NCBI GenBank assembly: GCA_904501835.1
Contig: CAJGBW010000004.1
Span: forward strand, 1 to 50,250
Length of the DNA: 50,250 bases
Source: an uncultured Bacteroidales bacterium
Lineage (GTDB): Bacteria; Bacteroidota; Bacteroidia; Bacteroidales; UBA932
Reading direction: 5' to 3'
Of this stretch, positions 1-6,752 are shown piece by piece. Made by a program: the position numbers and the translations under genes. A model generated the notes under the pieces. That model ran no database searches. It had not been told where the DNA came from and saw only the letters and a program-made list of their open reading frames with translations. Every line of letters starts with the position of its first letter. Position 1 is the stretch's first letter.

Positions 1-768
1 CTTAAGTATCCACATCTCCACCTGCGTTTCTTGTCTGAACCGGGCGTAATGGTGGAGCTTGTTGACTCTTCTAAAACAGTTGCCCAGATGAGGAAGATGC
101 TTAAAACTAAACCTGCTGTCAAATCAGGAGAAGTACAGATTGGAGGCGGATGCATTATCCGTGACGTGTGCAGGGAATTTGATAAGTTCGGAATCGGAAA
201 TACATGGGTGTGTTGTCATTATGGTAAAGCTCTTGATCCAGAACCTCATGGTGGAGATAGAACACTCGCGTTTGCGGAGAGCGAATCAGCGGAAGATGCT
301 CCATACATGATAGCTGGAATGCGTAAGATTACCAATGACGGCAAGATTATAGAAGAGACGCCAATGTCTTTAAGCGAGAAGTTCGGAATACTTGCAGCAA
401 CTATGGCTGGAATGGATGGTAATATTTCAGATGATGAAATACAATTCTTAAAGGCAATAAGTGAGGCAAAATTTGATCTTGAAACAGTAAGAAAGGCGTT
501 CAACAAAGAGAATCGTGGAGTTCAGGAGTACGAGTCTCATTCTTCTATTGTTAGAAGTATTAAAGAAAATGAACGCCAAATCATTTTTAGCTCATTAGTA
601 ATGCTTGCTATTGCTGATGGTAAGCTTTCTCAATCAGAGTTGCAAATTCTTGATGGTATAGCAGAAATTTGGGGATGGAATTGGGATGACGAGTGTTGCC
701 CGATTATCAATAAGATTATTGCACTTCGCACAATGACTACAGGTAATGAAGTTGATGTCGAAGAGTAA
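1..768 (+). CDS. TerB-like domain protein, 5'-truncated by the window edge
   Basis: The reading frame is open from the first base, so the true start lies outside the window; the TTG at 31 is not a convincing start. The C-terminal half carries two similar helical segments, around GILAATMAGMDGNISDDE and SLVMLAIADGKLSQSE. Each has the acidic D-G-x-(I/L)-S-x-x-E pattern of the TerB / DjlA-N-terminal helical family. The visible N-terminal part has several cysteines (GGGCIIRDVC, WVCCHYG) and is not recognised. TerB-like domains occur in stress-response and phage-defence contexts, but the exact role is unknown. It is the first visible gene of a closely packed five-gene cluster on this strand. Confidence 0.7.
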   Translation, partial: LKYPHLHLRFLSEPGVMVELVDSSKTVAQMRKMLKTKPAVKSGEVQIGGGCIIRDVCREFDKFGIGNTWVCCHYGKALDPEPHGGDRTLAFAESESAEDAPYMIAGMRKITNDGKIIEETPMSLSEKFGILAATMAGMDGNISDDEIQFLKAISEAKFDLETVRKAFNKENRGVQEYESHSSIVRSIKENERQIIFSSLVMLAIADGKLSQSELQILDGIAEIWGWNWDDECCPIINKIIALRTMTTGNEVDVEE

Positions 769-802
769 ATAACACCAATATAGATGTGCAATAGAACATG
801 AA

Positions 803-970
803 ATGGGTATGAAAATTCCAGGATTAACATTCTCACTCAAGAGAGCGGTGGGAATAAGCGCACTAAAGCAGAAGGTCAGTAAGGCCACTGGTATTCCTAT
901 GACCAAACAAGGTCTTGAAAGAAAGATTGGTGGAAGTATAATAAAGGCCATAAGAGGTAAGAAGAAATAA
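803..970 (+). CDS. Small cationic hypothetical protein (55 aa)
   Basis: This short frame begins at ATG 803 (an alternative in-frame ATG is at 809) and ends with TAA at 968-970. The product is strongly basic, with many Lys/Arg, a Gly-Ile-rich middle and the tail IRGKKK. It has no signal peptide. It fills the 35-bp-to-6-bp gap between the TerB-like gene and the next lipoprotein gene, in the same orientation, so it is probably cotranscribed. The pattern of a short amphipathic basic protein could suit nucleic-acid or membrane binding, but I do not recognise the family. No Shine-Dalgarno is seen, as for most genes here. Confidence 0.55.
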   Translation: MGMKIPGLTFSLKRAVGISALKQKVSKATGIPMTKQGLERKIGGSIIKAIRGKKK

Positions 971-975
971 GTGCT

Positions 976-1581
976 ATGAGAAGATTTTTTTACTTTTGTG
1001 CAGGAGTCATCGCATCGTTGACTCTTGCTTCGTGTTCTGTTAATTTCGACCAACTTCTTGCAGAAGGAAAATATAGGGAGGCCGAGGAGTGCATCAAGAA
1101 GATGAAAGATATGGAGAGGTACAATTGTGCTGAAGCTCTGATTAGTGAATATATTGAACTCGAAAATTATGAGCGAGCGGTGTATGTGTATGAAAAGTGT
1201 ACCCCTGAGCATTGTAGCAACCGCGATATGAGATACCCTTCTTTATATTGTCATGGTGCCGACTATGAACTTACCGTTACCGCGCTTTTCCGCAAAATAT
1301 TCACGGATATCGGAGACTATGACAAGGTCTGGAAATACTCTATTTGGGATTCACATGGTGATGACGGATCTGATGCAGAGGCTTATTACAAGTTTATGAG
1401 TGATGTCATTCTATATCTTTGTTCAACAGGAAATAAGGCGGAAGCGAATAGGTTTCTTAATCACTATGTGTTCTGGTTTGATAAAATGATAGATAATAGC
1501 TCATACTATTCAACAGAGAAACCGCAGTTCATGTGTGATGTCGTAAGGAGAAAGCTTCAGAGAATAATTAATACCTATTAA
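976..1581 (+). CDS. Putative lipoprotein with TPR-like helices
   Basis: The 201-residue product starts with MRRFF, a hydrophobic core and the lipobox LASC (Cys about residue 20), so it should be lipidated and envelope-anchored. The mature part is helical, with alternating acidic/basic and aromatic residues (for example YREAEECIKKM, ENYERAVYVYEKC), reminiscent of TPR or Sel1-like helical hairpins that bind partner proteins. It has several extra cysteines. It starts 5 bp after the small cationic gene and ends 8 bp before the next lipoprotein gene, so it is almost certainly in one transcript with them. No specific function can be assigned. Confidence 0.7.
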   Translation: MRRFFYFCAGVIASLTLASCSVNFDQLLAEGKYREAEECIKKMKDMERYNCAEALISEYIELENYERAVYVYEKCTPEHCSNRDMRYPSLYCHGADYELTVTALFRKIFTDIGDYDKVWKYSIWDSHGDDGSDAEAYYKFMSDVILYLCSTGNKAEANRFLNHYVFWFDKMIDNSSYYSTEKPQFMCDVVRRKLQRIINTY

Positions 1582-1589
1582 GATTTACT

Positions 1590-2876
1590 ATGAAAAGAAT
1601 AGTTGTCATATTCTATGCATTAATAGTATGCGCGTGTGGCAATAATGCGAGCCAGAGTTCTGAGCCTAAGATGTCTGAGAAATCTAAAATCTTATATGAG
1701 AAGGCTGAAAAGAAAATCTCAGACGTGGAGAGTCGCGTGGAACAATTACAGAAAGGAGCTGATGCGCAGCAGATTATTAACATTCTGGCTGATGCAAAAA
1801 AGCTGGAATATAAGTTCGATTCCACAGGGATGAACCGAGCGGCAATTGAGAAGTGTAAGACTCTCCAAGCGAAGATTATTGAAGTGCAGGAAGCGGCGGT
1901 GGCGAAGGCTGAAAGCATTATCCTGCAGTCGAAGGTGTTGGTGTATGATAGAGAAGATCTTCTATTAGAAAAGATGACCGAGTATCCTGTTTATCTTGAG
2001 AAGGGAGATGTGCTATATTATGATGTGAAGCTTCAGACTGCGGCTCCCGTGAAGCTCTACAATATGGATGCCCGTAGCACCGTTAAGAGCTATAACAAAA
2101 GTTTAATTAAGGATTCTTTGGTTGTTGCTTATCCAGGAATATATCTGTTGGAAATCAAGCCTCAAGCCTCACAATATGCTTCAGTCCGAATTGCCTACCA
2201 CACCGACAATATGGATAGGATTTATAGGCCTAAATCTGTCAGAACGGAGACGGTGAGTTGTTCTAAAGGTGATTTCAGGGCATACGGAATAAAGGGCATC
2301 AAGATGCAAAATCTGTTTGAAGAGCCCCGTAAGTTCACCTTGCGCAGTCAGTTAAAGTCGGCATTCTCGGGCTCATCTATCGCGCTTGTGCCTGTGAATA
2401 TACCGGCAGGAGCAACAGATATTCTCTATTCAATGCGTATTGCGACAAGTGAACAAGATAGTTATGCAGATGGTGACTTCCATAGAAATTTGAGCGTAAG
2501 ATATAATCAGATAAAGTTTTTGGGAATGCCTTTGTACGAGCGAAATCAGGGATCTGGTTTATTGAAGACGCTGTTGGATGACAATCACCCTATAACTGAG
2601 GCTGACGCATATTGTGATTTGTATGTGTTTAGAAAACAGTCAGAAGCCAAGAAGTTTCAGGATGGCATTGTGAAAGCCTCCACGTTAAAATACGATGTTG
2701 ATTATTCCATCGTCGGAACTCAATCTTGCAACGGGCGAATACCGACAAATGGAGGGTCTAGGCTTTATCTCGGCTTTGAGAATGTCCGTATGCGCTACAC
2801 AAATTATCTTTGGGTGGAAGTTGTTGCTGTGGTACCAAGAACCGAGTATTATAGAACAACATACACGATAAACTAA
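1590..2876 (+). CDS. Hypothetical lipoprotein with coiled-coil and beta-rich body
   Basis: The 428-residue product has a lipoprotein signal (MKRIVVIFYALIVCAC, lipobox VCAC, Cys about 16). Residues about 30-110 are charged and helical with heptad-like spacing, probably a coiled coil. The rest looks beta-rich, with many aromatic/basic strands, and may be a surface or periplasmic binding domain. I do not recognise the family. It lies 8 bp after one lipoprotein gene and 8 bp before the repeat-protein gene. Two adjacent lipoproteins plus an exported repeat protein suggest an envelope-associated assembly. That is inference from gene order only. Confidence 0.65.
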   Translation: MKRIVVIFYALIVCACGNNASQSSEPKMSEKSKILYEKAEKKISDVESRVEQLQKGADAQQIINILADAKKLEYKFDSTGMNRAAIEKCKTLQAKIIEVQEAAVAKAESIILQSKVLVYDREDLLLEKMTEYPVYLEKGDVLYYDVKLQTAAPVKLYNMDARSTVKSYNKSLIKDSLVVAYPGIYLLEIKPQASQYASVRIAYHTDNMDRIYRPKSVRTETVSCSKGDFRAYGIKGIKMQNLFEEPRKFTLRSQLKSAFSGSSIALVPVNIPAGATDILYSMRIATSEQDSYADGDFHRNLSVRYNQIKFLGMPLYERNQGSGLLKTLLDDNHPITEADAYCDLYVFRKQSEAKKFQDGIVKASTLKYDVDYSIVGTQSCNGRIPTNGGSRLYLGFENVRMRYTNYLWVEVVAVVPRTEYYRTTYTIN

Positions 2877-2884
2877 CCTTTGGC

Positions 2885-3370
2885 ATGAGGTCTAAGAATA
2901 AATACCTATCTTTGCTCTTGGTGCTGTTCTTATTTGCAGCATCGGGATTTATTTATAATGCTATGGCTGAGACTCATATCTATAGAGGACGTTACACCAA
3001 CTCCTCGGACATTTTGACAACTTGGGATGGAAAACATCTGTATAGTGGTCGATATACCAATTCTTCGGATATTTTGTATACCTGGGACGGCAGACACCTA
3101 TATCGCGGAAGATATACTAACTCATCCGACATCTTATACACCTGGGATGGTAAACACATTTACCGCGGACGCTATACGAACTCTTCGGACATTTTGTATA
3201 CCTGGGACGGAAAGCATATCTATAAAGGCCGATATACGAATTCCAGCGATGTCGTCTATACGTTTGACGGTAAACACATTTACCGCGGCAGATACACGAA
3301 TTCTTCTGACATTCTGCTCACCCTTGACGCTCCTGTACCGGTCATCATCATGCTGCTGAATACGCTATAA
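2885..3370 (+). CDS. Exported protein with six 20-residue repeats
   Basis: The 161-residue product has an N-terminal hydrophobic segment (about residues 8-27, signal peptide or anchor). Six tandem 20-residue repeats follow, from residue 31 to 150, with consensus HIYRGRYTNSSDILYTWDGK. The protein ends with a short hydrophobic tail, VPVIIMLLNTL. The aromatic/Gly/Asp pattern of each unit suggests a beta-hairpin, so the six units could form a closed beta structure; this is inference. The family is not firmly recognised. It is the last gene of the 1-3370 cluster. A copy of its 3' end recurs at 3726-3794, showing that the locus once held a second such gene or was rearranged. Confidence 0.7.
   Translation: MRSKNKYLSLLLVLFLFAASGFIYNAMAETHIYRGRYTNSSDILTTWDGKHLYSGRYTNSSDILYTWDGRHLYRGRYTNSSDILYTWDGKHIYRGRYTNSSDILYTWDGKHIYKGRYTNSSDVVYTFDGKHIYRGRYTNSSDILLTLDAPVPVIIMLLNTL
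2975..3334 (+). repeat. Six tandem 60-bp in-frame coding repeats
   Basis: Units start at 2975, 3035, 3095, 3155, 3215 and 3275, exactly 60 bp apart. The protein units are nearly identical (RGRYTNSSDI is almost invariant), but the DNA units differ at many third codon positions. The repeat is therefore old and kept by selection on the protein, not a recent slippage product. The fifth unit (DVVYTFDG) and the sixth (DILLTLDA) diverge most. Confidence 0.9.
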
Positions 3371-3378
3371 GGGCAGTT
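3307..3378 (+). repeat. Direct repeat, copy 1: 3' end of the repeat-protein gene
   Basis: This stretch encodes the end of the repeat protein (DILLTLDAPVPVIIMLLNTL, stop, then GGGCAGTT). It matches 3726-3794 except for a few substitutions and one missing codon (ATC) in the second copy. It marks a duplication or recombination boundary. Confidence 0.9.
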
Positions 3379-3420
3379 TTTTTGGGGGGGTAAACGACAA
3401 CCACTGCTCTGCTTCCATAT

Positions 3421-3492
3421 TCATTTCTTCCCAGCATCATAAATTTCAACGTGTTTCACATAATAATGGTCATGTCTGGTTTTTGTGTAAAG
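3421..3492 (-). pseudogene. Short C-terminal gene fragment, family unknown
   Basis: Reading the minus strand from the stop codon of the AlbA_2-type fragment gives a 23-codon open stretch ending in TGA, with a coding-like composition (TRHDHYYVKHVEIYDAGKK at its end). It has no start codon. It looks like the tail of a lost gene. I do not recognise the family, and it could also be chance. Confidence 0.3.
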
Positions 3493-3729
3493 CTACTCTG
3501 AATCTTTGGTTCTATATGCTTTCAATATAACCCACTTGCCATAGCGTCTACCACCATCTCGATAAATTACTTCTTTCTCGGTAAGTTCCTTAATCAAGCG
3601 TAAAATATGTCGCTGAGTCAAACCTATCCTTTGTGACATTTCTTCTGTCGTCACATTAGGATTATCCCTCATAACATCAAGAATATCAGCCTGTTCCTTT
3701 ATGACATCCTTTATGACATCTTTTATGAC
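3493..3729 (-). pseudogene. Winged-helix C-terminal remnant of an AlbA_2-type regulator
   Basis: The minus strand encodes 78 residues that match the C-terminal part of the intact gene at 5322-6719 in layout. A short 4-residue repeat (VIKD, three times) is followed by a winged-helix DNA-binding domain with RHILRLIKELTEKEVIYRDG and the ending GKWVILK. The N-terminal AlbA_2 and ATPase parts are missing, and there is no start. The fragment breaks exactly inside the 12-bp repeat, where it meets the duplicated 3' tail of the repeat-protein gene, so the 12-bp repeat probably served as the recombination point. Confidence 0.75.
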
Positions 3730-3794
3730 ATTCTGCTCACCCTCGATACTCCCGTACCGATCATCATGCTGCTGAATACGCTATAAGGGCAGTT
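3726..3794 (+). repeat. Direct repeat, copy 2: orphan 3' tail of a repeat-protein gene
   Basis: This reads DILLTLDTPVPIIMLLNTL and a stop on the plus strand, followed by the same GGGCAGTT as copy 1 at 3307-3378. The upstream repeats and the start are absent. It overlaps the junction with the winged-helix remnant at a shared GACAT sequence. Confidence 0.85.
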
Positions 3795-3966
3795 ACTCGG
3801 TTTCTTTTCTGTCCTGCAACTCTCTGGCAATGGAATCTACTGGAATCTTCTTTTGTCGCGACAGTGTCGCGACTATCTCAGCATCTGGAAATGCCCGCGC
3901 AACATTAACCATACGAAAGATCCCAGCCCTGTTATAGCCTTTACCAAACCGTTCCGCCAAAATCGC
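3793..3966 (-). pseudogene. DUF1016 (YhcG-like nuclease) remnant, N-terminal-domain half
   Basis: The minus strand encodes 57 residues. They begin after an in-frame TGA with ILAERFGKGYNRAGIFRMV, run through ARAFPDAEIVATLSRQ and end at TAA. The GKG-Y/F...R-M...FPD-x-E-I-V-A-T-L-S-R-Q pattern is typical of the N-terminal domain of DUF1016/YhcG proteins, which are PDDEXK-nuclease fusions often found near restriction systems. In intact family members SRQ is followed by L-T/S-W-S-H; here it switches at the palindromic core to an unrelated tail (KKIPVDSIARELQ). The missing continuation lies at 5004-5238. Confidence 0.7.
3853..3877 (+). repeat. Palindromic core, copy A
   Basis: The 25-bp sequence contains the perfect interrupted palindrome GTCGCGACA-N-TGTCGCGAC. 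It matches 5151-5175 at 24 of 25 bases, in direct orientation; the only difference is the central base. It lies precisely where the DUF1016 fragment loses homology. It encodes IVATLSRQ in the DUF1016 frame. Confidence 0.85.
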
Positions 3967-4027
3967 TCAAAAAATCAAAGTTTGGCGAAACATTCCGATG
4001 TTCTGTTTTCTTATACTTAGCTGATTG

Positions 4028-4201
4028 TCAATATGATGCTTTAGCCAGGAAGTCGTAGCCACGGTCTTCCATCCATTCTTCGAAGTGCCAGGACATGGAT
4101 TCGACGATTTCATTCTCGTCCTTGTCGATTGTCGAGGCCGATGGGAATTTTTGTGTAGCAATTTTGCTTTGAATAGCAATCTTGGTATCACCCACAACTT
4201 T
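4028..4201 (-). pseudogene. Fragment or short gene downstream of the Abi-like gene
   Basis: The minus strand is open for 57 codons between TAG (4202-4204) and TGA (4028-4030), with coding-like acidic composition (KDENEIVESMSWHFEEWMED). The only candidate starts are GTG codons next to the upstream stop. It lies 16 bp downstream of the Abi-like gene, so it could be a short second gene of that operon. The lack of a normal start and the debris around it favour a C-terminal fragment. Family not recognised. Confidence 0.35.
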
Positions 4202-4217
4202 CTATGCCAAGATCACT

Positions 4218-4886
4218 TTAAAGGGTGTCTATCTTTTGCATGATTTTATCCGGAAGGATATCCAGCCCAAAGTATATGTGAGATTCTTGATAACCCAAGA
4301 ACTGAATATACTTGACAACAAGAGCATAATTAGCCCTGACGGCAGCTGTACTTTTGGTTCCAGTACTATCAAAACATATTGCTTCGTGATGAGCTATTCT
4401 ATTGCGGAAATCCTTTATGGTCTGCAACTCATTGAATATAGCTCTTTGTCCAAGGCCAACAGTTTTAGCTGGAAATACTTGAAGGAGCGTACTACCGCCA
4501 CTCCTAAATGGAACTCGAGTGAAGAGATATGTCCAGAATCCGAATGTCACCGAGGAAACTACGCGGTCATTCGTATAGCATCCTCCATTATCAAGTTCAG
4601 CGATAGTATTTAAGACTGAGGTTCGCCGAGGATATGAATATAGCATTCCGCCGGGTTGAAGCTGATGCCTAATCCAGTCAGGATCTGCAAAATAGGCTTT
4701 ATAGTGCTCGTTAATGGCATTGCGCAAGACCACCTCGAAGATGTTGAGGATACCGTAACACTTTTGACACAATTTGATGTTATGCCGATAGAGAGTAAGA
4801 GCAGCCATCGTATCGCCTCCGCAGGCTGTAAGGTATTTATTGAGCCTTGCAGGAGAAAAGGCTTTTTCGTAGTCGGAATACTTCAT
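4218..4886 (-). CDS. Abi-like (Abi_2 / AbiD-AbiF type) HEPN protein
   Basis: The 222-residue product matches the Abi_2 family in layout. The N-terminal helices (FSPARLNKYLTACGGD) are followed by NIFEVVLRNAINEHY, then a HEPN-like catalytic motif FRNRIAHHE near residue 160, i.e. the R-x4-6-H motif used by HEPN RNases. Proteins of this family abort phage infection, probably by cleaving RNA. The gene is intact with ATG at 4886, unlike its neighbours. It sits between two directly repeated palindromic cores and two halves of a DUF1016 gene, an arrangement typical of a small defence island. No cognate antitoxin is seen, unless the 4028-4201 stretch is a partner. Confidence 0.75.
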   Translation of the reverse strand: MKYSDYEKAFSPARLNKYLTACGGDTMAALTLYRHNIKLCQKCYGILNIFEVVLRNAINEHYKAYFADPDWIRHQLQPGGMLYSYPRRTSVLNTIAELDNGGCYTNDRVVSSVTFGFWTYLFTRVPFRSGGSTLLQVFPAKTVGLGQRAIFNELQTIKDFRNRIAHHEAICFDSTGTKSTAAVRANYALVVKYIQFLGYQESHIYFGLDILPDKIMQKIDTL

Positions 4887-4907
4887 CGTTCCTTTTTTTC
4901 AATGATT

Positions 4908-4938
4908 TTTGCAACTTTAAGAAATATTCGTACCTTTG
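4908..4938 (+). promoter_or_regulatory. Orphan Bacteroidota-type promoter
   Basis: TTTG at 4908-4911 and TACCTTTG at 4931-4938 are separated by exactly 19 bases, a full match to the TTTG/TAnnTTTG consensus. Transcription would start near 4943 and run rightward, yet no plus-strand gene follows; the DNA ahead holds minus-strand gene remains. It may be a leftover from a deleted gene, or it may drive a short RNA (see the hairpin at 4949-4980) or antisense RNA. Confidence 0.6.
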
Positions 4939-4948
4939 CAATGGAATC

Positions 4949-4980
4949 CCCGTGCGTCCCTGAGCAATCAAACGCGCGGG
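4949..4980 (+). terminator. GC-rich hairpin just downstream of the orphan promoter
   Basis: CCCGTGCG (4949-4956) pairs with CGCGCGGG (4973-4980), with one G-U pair and a 16-base loop. It is followed by TTTAGTCTTTTTA. It could terminate or attenuate the transcript from the orphan promoter after about 50 bases. The weak, interrupted T tract makes this tentative. Confidence 0.4.
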
Positions 4981-5003
4981 TTTAGTCTTTTTATACCCCT
5001 CTT

Positions 5004-5238
5004 TTATCCATTCAGCGCCTTCTCCATGGCGTCCATAGCGTCGGTCTTGGCTTTTTCGGAAATGCCAATGGAGAGCACTTTCTCTTGCTCATCTTCCGGT
5101 TTGGCGGGATCGGAGACTTCTGCCAGTTCGATGAAGTGGCTCCACGTCAATTGTCGCGACACTGTCGCGACTATCGGTGATGCGGGTGCTTATCTGCTGC
5201 AGCTCACTGGGAGTGATATCTTTTATGAGGTCGTTCAT
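5004..5238 (-). pseudogene. DUF1016 (YhcG-like nuclease) remnant: start plus C-side half, frameshifted
   Basis: ATG at 5238 opens with MNDLIKDITPSELQQIS, a start like that of DUF1016 proteins. At the palindromic core (5151-5175) the sense frame shifts by one. It then reads IVATVSRQLTWSHFIELAE and VSDPAK, the exact continuation expected after the half at 3793-3966, and stops with MEKALNG at 5004. Roughly 60-100 residues of the N-terminal domain are missing between the start and the core, and the PDDEXK nuclease domain is absent. The gene is therefore broken. Its N-side half lies downstream on the same strand, a circularly permuted order. Confidence 0.7.
5151..5175 (+). repeat. Palindromic core, copy B
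   Basis: This is the same 25-bp sequence as 3853-3877 except the central base of the palindrome. It is in direct orientation, about 1.3 kb away, with the Abi-like gene between the two copies. Confidence 0.85.
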
Positions 5239-5321
5239 GACTGTTCTGTATTAGGTTTCATTTTGGAAACGACTGTGGTATTGCAAAAGCGAACAAAATA
5301 ATCTTATTCAAATTTTGCCCT

Positions 5322-6719
5322 CTAATCAAGACCTTTCAATATAACCCACTTGCCAAGTTTACGACCTCCGTCGCGACGAATAATCTCATCTTCTGTAAGC
5401 TCTTTTACATATCGTACAACCTGCCTTCTGGTAACTCCTAATACAACTGCCAAATCATTAATAGTAACACGTTCATTTGTTAACATCTGCCCTACAATAA
5501 TCTCCTTGGCTTTAGTGACATCTTTAGTGACATCTTTAGTGACATCTTTAGTGACATCTTTGGTGACATACTGCAGATTCGGCAGAGTGATGAAGAATGA
5601 ACTAAGTTCAGACTTGAACACAGGCTTGGCCCCATTGCTGACATTTGCATACATCTGATAATCTTCGACTATCTTCTTGAAGCCACTACCGCGACGATCC
5701 ATGTAACGAAGACGATTGAAGATGTCGGCAATGACCGGATTACGTCGGTGTGACGGAACATTCAAGACGTCCAGGTTCTGAACCATAGTGCCATCCACCA
5801 TTCCTCCCGGAGAATAAATCTCAAGGCGATCATCAAACATATCTATATGGACTTCACTGCCGGAGTCAAGGTAATCTCTATGAATCAAAGCATTAACAAC
5901 ACTTTCAAGAACGGCTCTTTCCGGATACTCCGGCATTTCTTGTCTATCGTCCGGCAGTTTCATCCAGGCTTTCTTGGAATTACGAACCACAAACGCTGAC
6001 GCGTCCTGAAGCAGTGAAATAATACTGCCTGAATATTCAGCATCGTCTACCGCATCTAACAGTCCTGGTGCTTTTGTGAGACCATTCCATCTTGTACAGA
6101 ATACACGAGAATGACGAACAGGACTCTCATCTGCAATAAGCGCTCCGGCATTGGTAAGTTCTCCGTTTTCATTTATGATACCCCACGATTCGAAGTCTGT
6201 ATCCAGGAATTCATTATGAGTTCGCTGCTTGCACACAGAACGGAGTTTGGTAAATGCCATATTCTTGTACTCGTAAGGAGATTTGAGACTATCATATGTT
6301 GTACCAGTTCCTTTGAGAACAAGACGACGGATCGCAGATCTATCTGCAATCACACTCTCATTACCGATTCGTACGAACGCCTGTCGATTGCCGTCACCAA
6401 TATAATAATACGGGGTTTCCTTCCCAGATAATACCGTGAGGATAACGATCTTCTTTCCATCAACATTCTCCGGCACAATATGAATCTCTGGAATAGGATC
6501 AATCTTTGTCTTGATAGTCTCACTGATAATCTCACAATCCTGCTCACAATCAGCCAGTCCAACAACCTCTCCGTCATCGTTTATACCAAACAACAACTTA
6601 CCACCCATGCCATTGGCAAAGGCAGAAACGCTCTTTAGCCAACTCTTAGGTCTTTTGCTTTCAAGCATTTCCTTCTTATCGTATTCGGTCGCCTCTCCTA
6701 TTAGTTTCTTGATATCCAT
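5322..6719 (-). CDS. AlbA_2 / Schlafen-like ATP-binding transcriptional regulator
   Basis: The 465-residue product has an N-terminal AlbA_2 (Schlafen AAA_4-type) domain. It shows the usual E-x-K-ES...KSVSAFANGMGGKLLFGINDDGEVVGL start, about residues 10-140. A C-terminal HATPase-like domain (HRDYLDSGSEVHIDMFDDRLEIYSPG, about 285-370) follows. Next come five VTKD repeats (about 387-406) and a winged-helix domain (VLGVTRRQVVRYVKEL). Such proteins are putative DNA- or RNA-binding regulators, widespread in Bacteroidota accessory regions. ATG at 6719 lies 33 bp downstream of yifB, so they may be cotranscribed. A truncated relative lies at 3493-3729. Confidence 0.8.
   Translation of the reverse strand: MDIKKLIGEATEYDKKEMLESKRPKSWLKSVSAFANGMGGKLLFGINDDGEVVGLADCEQDCEIISETIKTKIDPIPEIHIVPENVDGKKIVILTVLSGKETPYYYIGDGNRQAFVRIGNESVIADRSAIRRLVLKGTGTTYDSLKSPYEYKNMAFTKLRSVCKQRTHNEFLDTDFESWGIINENGELTNAGALIADESPVRHSRVFCTRWNGLTKAPGLLDAVDDAEYSGSIISLLQDASAFVVRNSKKAWMKLPDDRQEMPEYPERAVLESVVNALIHRDYLDSGSEVHIDMFDDRLEIYSPGGMVDGTMVQNLDVLNVPSHRRNPVIADIFNRLRYMDRRGSGFKKIVEDYQMYANVSNGAKPVFKSELSSFFITLPNLQYVTKDVTKDVTKDVTKDVTKAKEIIVGQMLTNERVTINDLAVVLGVTRRQVVRYVKELTEDEIIRRDGGRKLGKWVILKGLD
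5511..5570 (-). repeat. Five 12-bp in-frame repeats encoding VTKD
   Basis: TTTAGTGACATC is repeated four times without change and once with two changes, in the linker between the ATPase-like and winged-helix domains. Twelve bases keep the frame, so copy-number change would only lengthen or shorten the linker. The fragment at 3493-3729 has three related VIKD units at 3698-3731. Confidence 0.9.
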
Positions 6720-6752
6720 AACTCCTGTTTTAATTCATCCCACACGCCCACC

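Noticed and set aside
2975..3334. Possible CRISPR array because of regular 60-bp repeats.
   Set aside because: The units are contiguous and in one coding frame, with no spacers and no cas genes nearby.
3377..3390. T7G7 homopolymer run after the repeat-protein gene.
   Set aside because: It could be a slippage or phase-variation tract, but it is outside any gene or clear promoter and is prone to sequencing error.
4182..4613. Plus-strand frame overlapping the Abi-like gene.
   Set aside because: It is antisense to a complete Abi_2 protein with its HEPN motif.
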